Of a DNA stretch of 64,000 nt, positions 63,321 to 64,000 are shown in pieces. Both the position numbers and the translations under genes were made by a program. Below the pieces are notes generated by a model. It was not told the origin of the DNA. It searched no databases and worked only from the letters and a program-made list of their open reading frames with translations. The number at the start of each line of letters is the position of its first letter. Position 1 is the first letter of the stretch. Source of the DNA: Marsupella aquatica (lineage: Eukaryota > Marchantiophyta); the NCBI GenBank assembly GCA_973895155.1, contig OZ316894.1, forward strand, positions 6,696,001 through 6,760,000, in the 5' to 3' direction.

Positions 63321-64000
63321 CTAATGATCAAGACAAAACTCATTTGAACAAGAAAGTCTGCTTCTTGATTTATCATAGCGGATATCACGGTTGCAAGTAT
63401 CTCTCGCATGGTGGTTCTTAAACTTATTGGTGAGATCCCTAGTTCTGAGAACTTTCCAAATAAAATGCCTTCTATTTTGTCTATGAGGACCAGAATAGTT
63501 GTCTCCAAGTATTACGTTTGCAGTTTCTTCGATCTCATCCGTGGTCCACGTCTCCAGTGGTGGGTAATGCTGCACCTCGTTCTTTCCGTCCCAAGGAATC
63601 TCTTCAGGAGTCACATCCAAGATGGTTCCAAACTCTTTATGGATACAACGACAATCTCCCCACTTCTGTTCCAAAAGAGCATAGATGGCAGCATGATCCT
63701 CCTTGCTTGTTAATAAATTGAAAACAGACCGCTTTGGATTGTTGACAGTGATATAATGTTGAACGCAGTAAGCCTTTCTCAATTTGCAAAGATACAGCCA
63801 TAATATCTCGGGCAAAAAAATGTCATTTGAAGCTGTGTGAGTAAATGGATTTGGAAACAATCCATTCACGTCATAATTCAAAAATGCCTTCAATGGAGAA
63901 TCATCAATAAGAACTGTATTAGAAGCATCATATTTTTCTGGAAAACAGTCCCAAATGGTTTGCAAATTCTTCAGAAGTAAATTGGCCTTCCCATTTGTTA
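63321..64000 (-). CDS. FCP1/NLI-type HAD phosphatase, C-terminal part, cut by the window edge
   Basis: HAD phosphatases of this group remove phosphate from proteins such as the RNA polymerase II C-terminal domain. The minus-strand frame is open from the window edge (64000) and contains NGKANLLLKNLQTIWDCFP, then NTVLIDDSPLKAFLNYDVNGLFPNPF, the typical second half of an FCP1-homology domain with the conserved IDDSP. The first half, with the DxDxT nucleophile, must lie beyond the window. After the domain, a helical part (EILWLYLCKLRKA) and a polar tail (VTPEEIPWDGKNEVQHYPPLE) follow, as in plant NLI-interacting-factor-like proteins. The last ~50 residues are basic and look unlike the family, so the true exon may end earlier than the stop at 63321. 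Expression and intactness are unknown. Confidence 0.75.
   Translation of the reverse strand, partial: TNGKANLLLKNLQTIWDCFPEKYDASNTVLIDDSPLKAFLNYDVNGLFPNPFTHTASNDIFLPEILWLYLCKLRKAYCVQHYITVNNPKRSVFNLLTSKEDHAAIYALLEQKWGDCRCIHKEFGTILDVTPEEIPWDGKNEVQHYPPLETWTTDEIEETANVILGDNYSGPHRQNRRHFIWKVLRTRDLTNKFKNHHARDTCNRDIRYDKSRSRLSCSNEFCLDH

Overview
The window is nuclear DNA from a land plant. It has short GT-AG introns, a plastid trigger factor with a transit peptide, the plant-type ATP-citrate lyase beta subunit, a plant-style seipin, Ty1/copia, PIF/Harbinger and Helitron-like elements, and many local tandem duplications between genes. The compact introns, large intronless ORFs and style of intergenic repeats suggest a non-seed plant such as a bryophyte or lycophyte. 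That placement is an inference; no marker in the window fixes the species.

Layout. Left part (1-11.5 kb): a truncated ~230-bp tandem repeat, the U11/U12 snRNP 25 kDa gene (minus strand, three exons), several short tandem arrays, a U2 snRNA-like gene (minus), then AT-rich DNA with an 8-unit ~86-bp array. At 11.5-16.2 kb lies a 13-exon chloroplast trigger factor gene (plus). From 16.2 to 22 kb there are only repeats. At 21,987-27,176 sits a 5.2-kb PIF/Harbinger-like DNA transposon with recognisable TIRs and a TAATA target duplication. It carries three cargo genes, each broken by one lesion: a Myb/SANT-like protein (frameshift), the DDE transposase (stop before the catalytic Glu) and an RPA70 C-terminal-domain-like protein (stop in the zinc ribbon). 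At 27.9-29.7 kb is an intact, intronless ATP-citrate lyase B gene.

Right half. At 33,138-38,980 there is a very young Ty1/copia element (minus) with two 475-bp LTRs that appear identical, an ACCCC target duplication, and gag and pol in one frame separated by a single TGA. Two diverged solo LTRs with matching or near-matching target duplications lie at 42.7 and 49.9 kb. MITE-like elements lie at 47.8, 49.2, 50.6, 57.8 and 58.5 kb, one of them inserted inside a minisatellite associated with a Helitron-like 3' end. A large intronless seipin gene occupies 53.6-56.0 kb (minus). The right edge cuts through a gene for an FCP1/NLI-type HAD phosphatase (minus).

The host genes (minor-spliceosome protein, U2 snRNA, plastid chaperone, cytosolic acetyl-CoA production, lipid-droplet biogenesis) are ordinary housekeeping functions and do not form a pathway cluster. 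The most unusual content is the three-gene Harbinger-like element with an RPA-like cargo protein, and the gag-TGA-pol arrangement of the fresh copia element.
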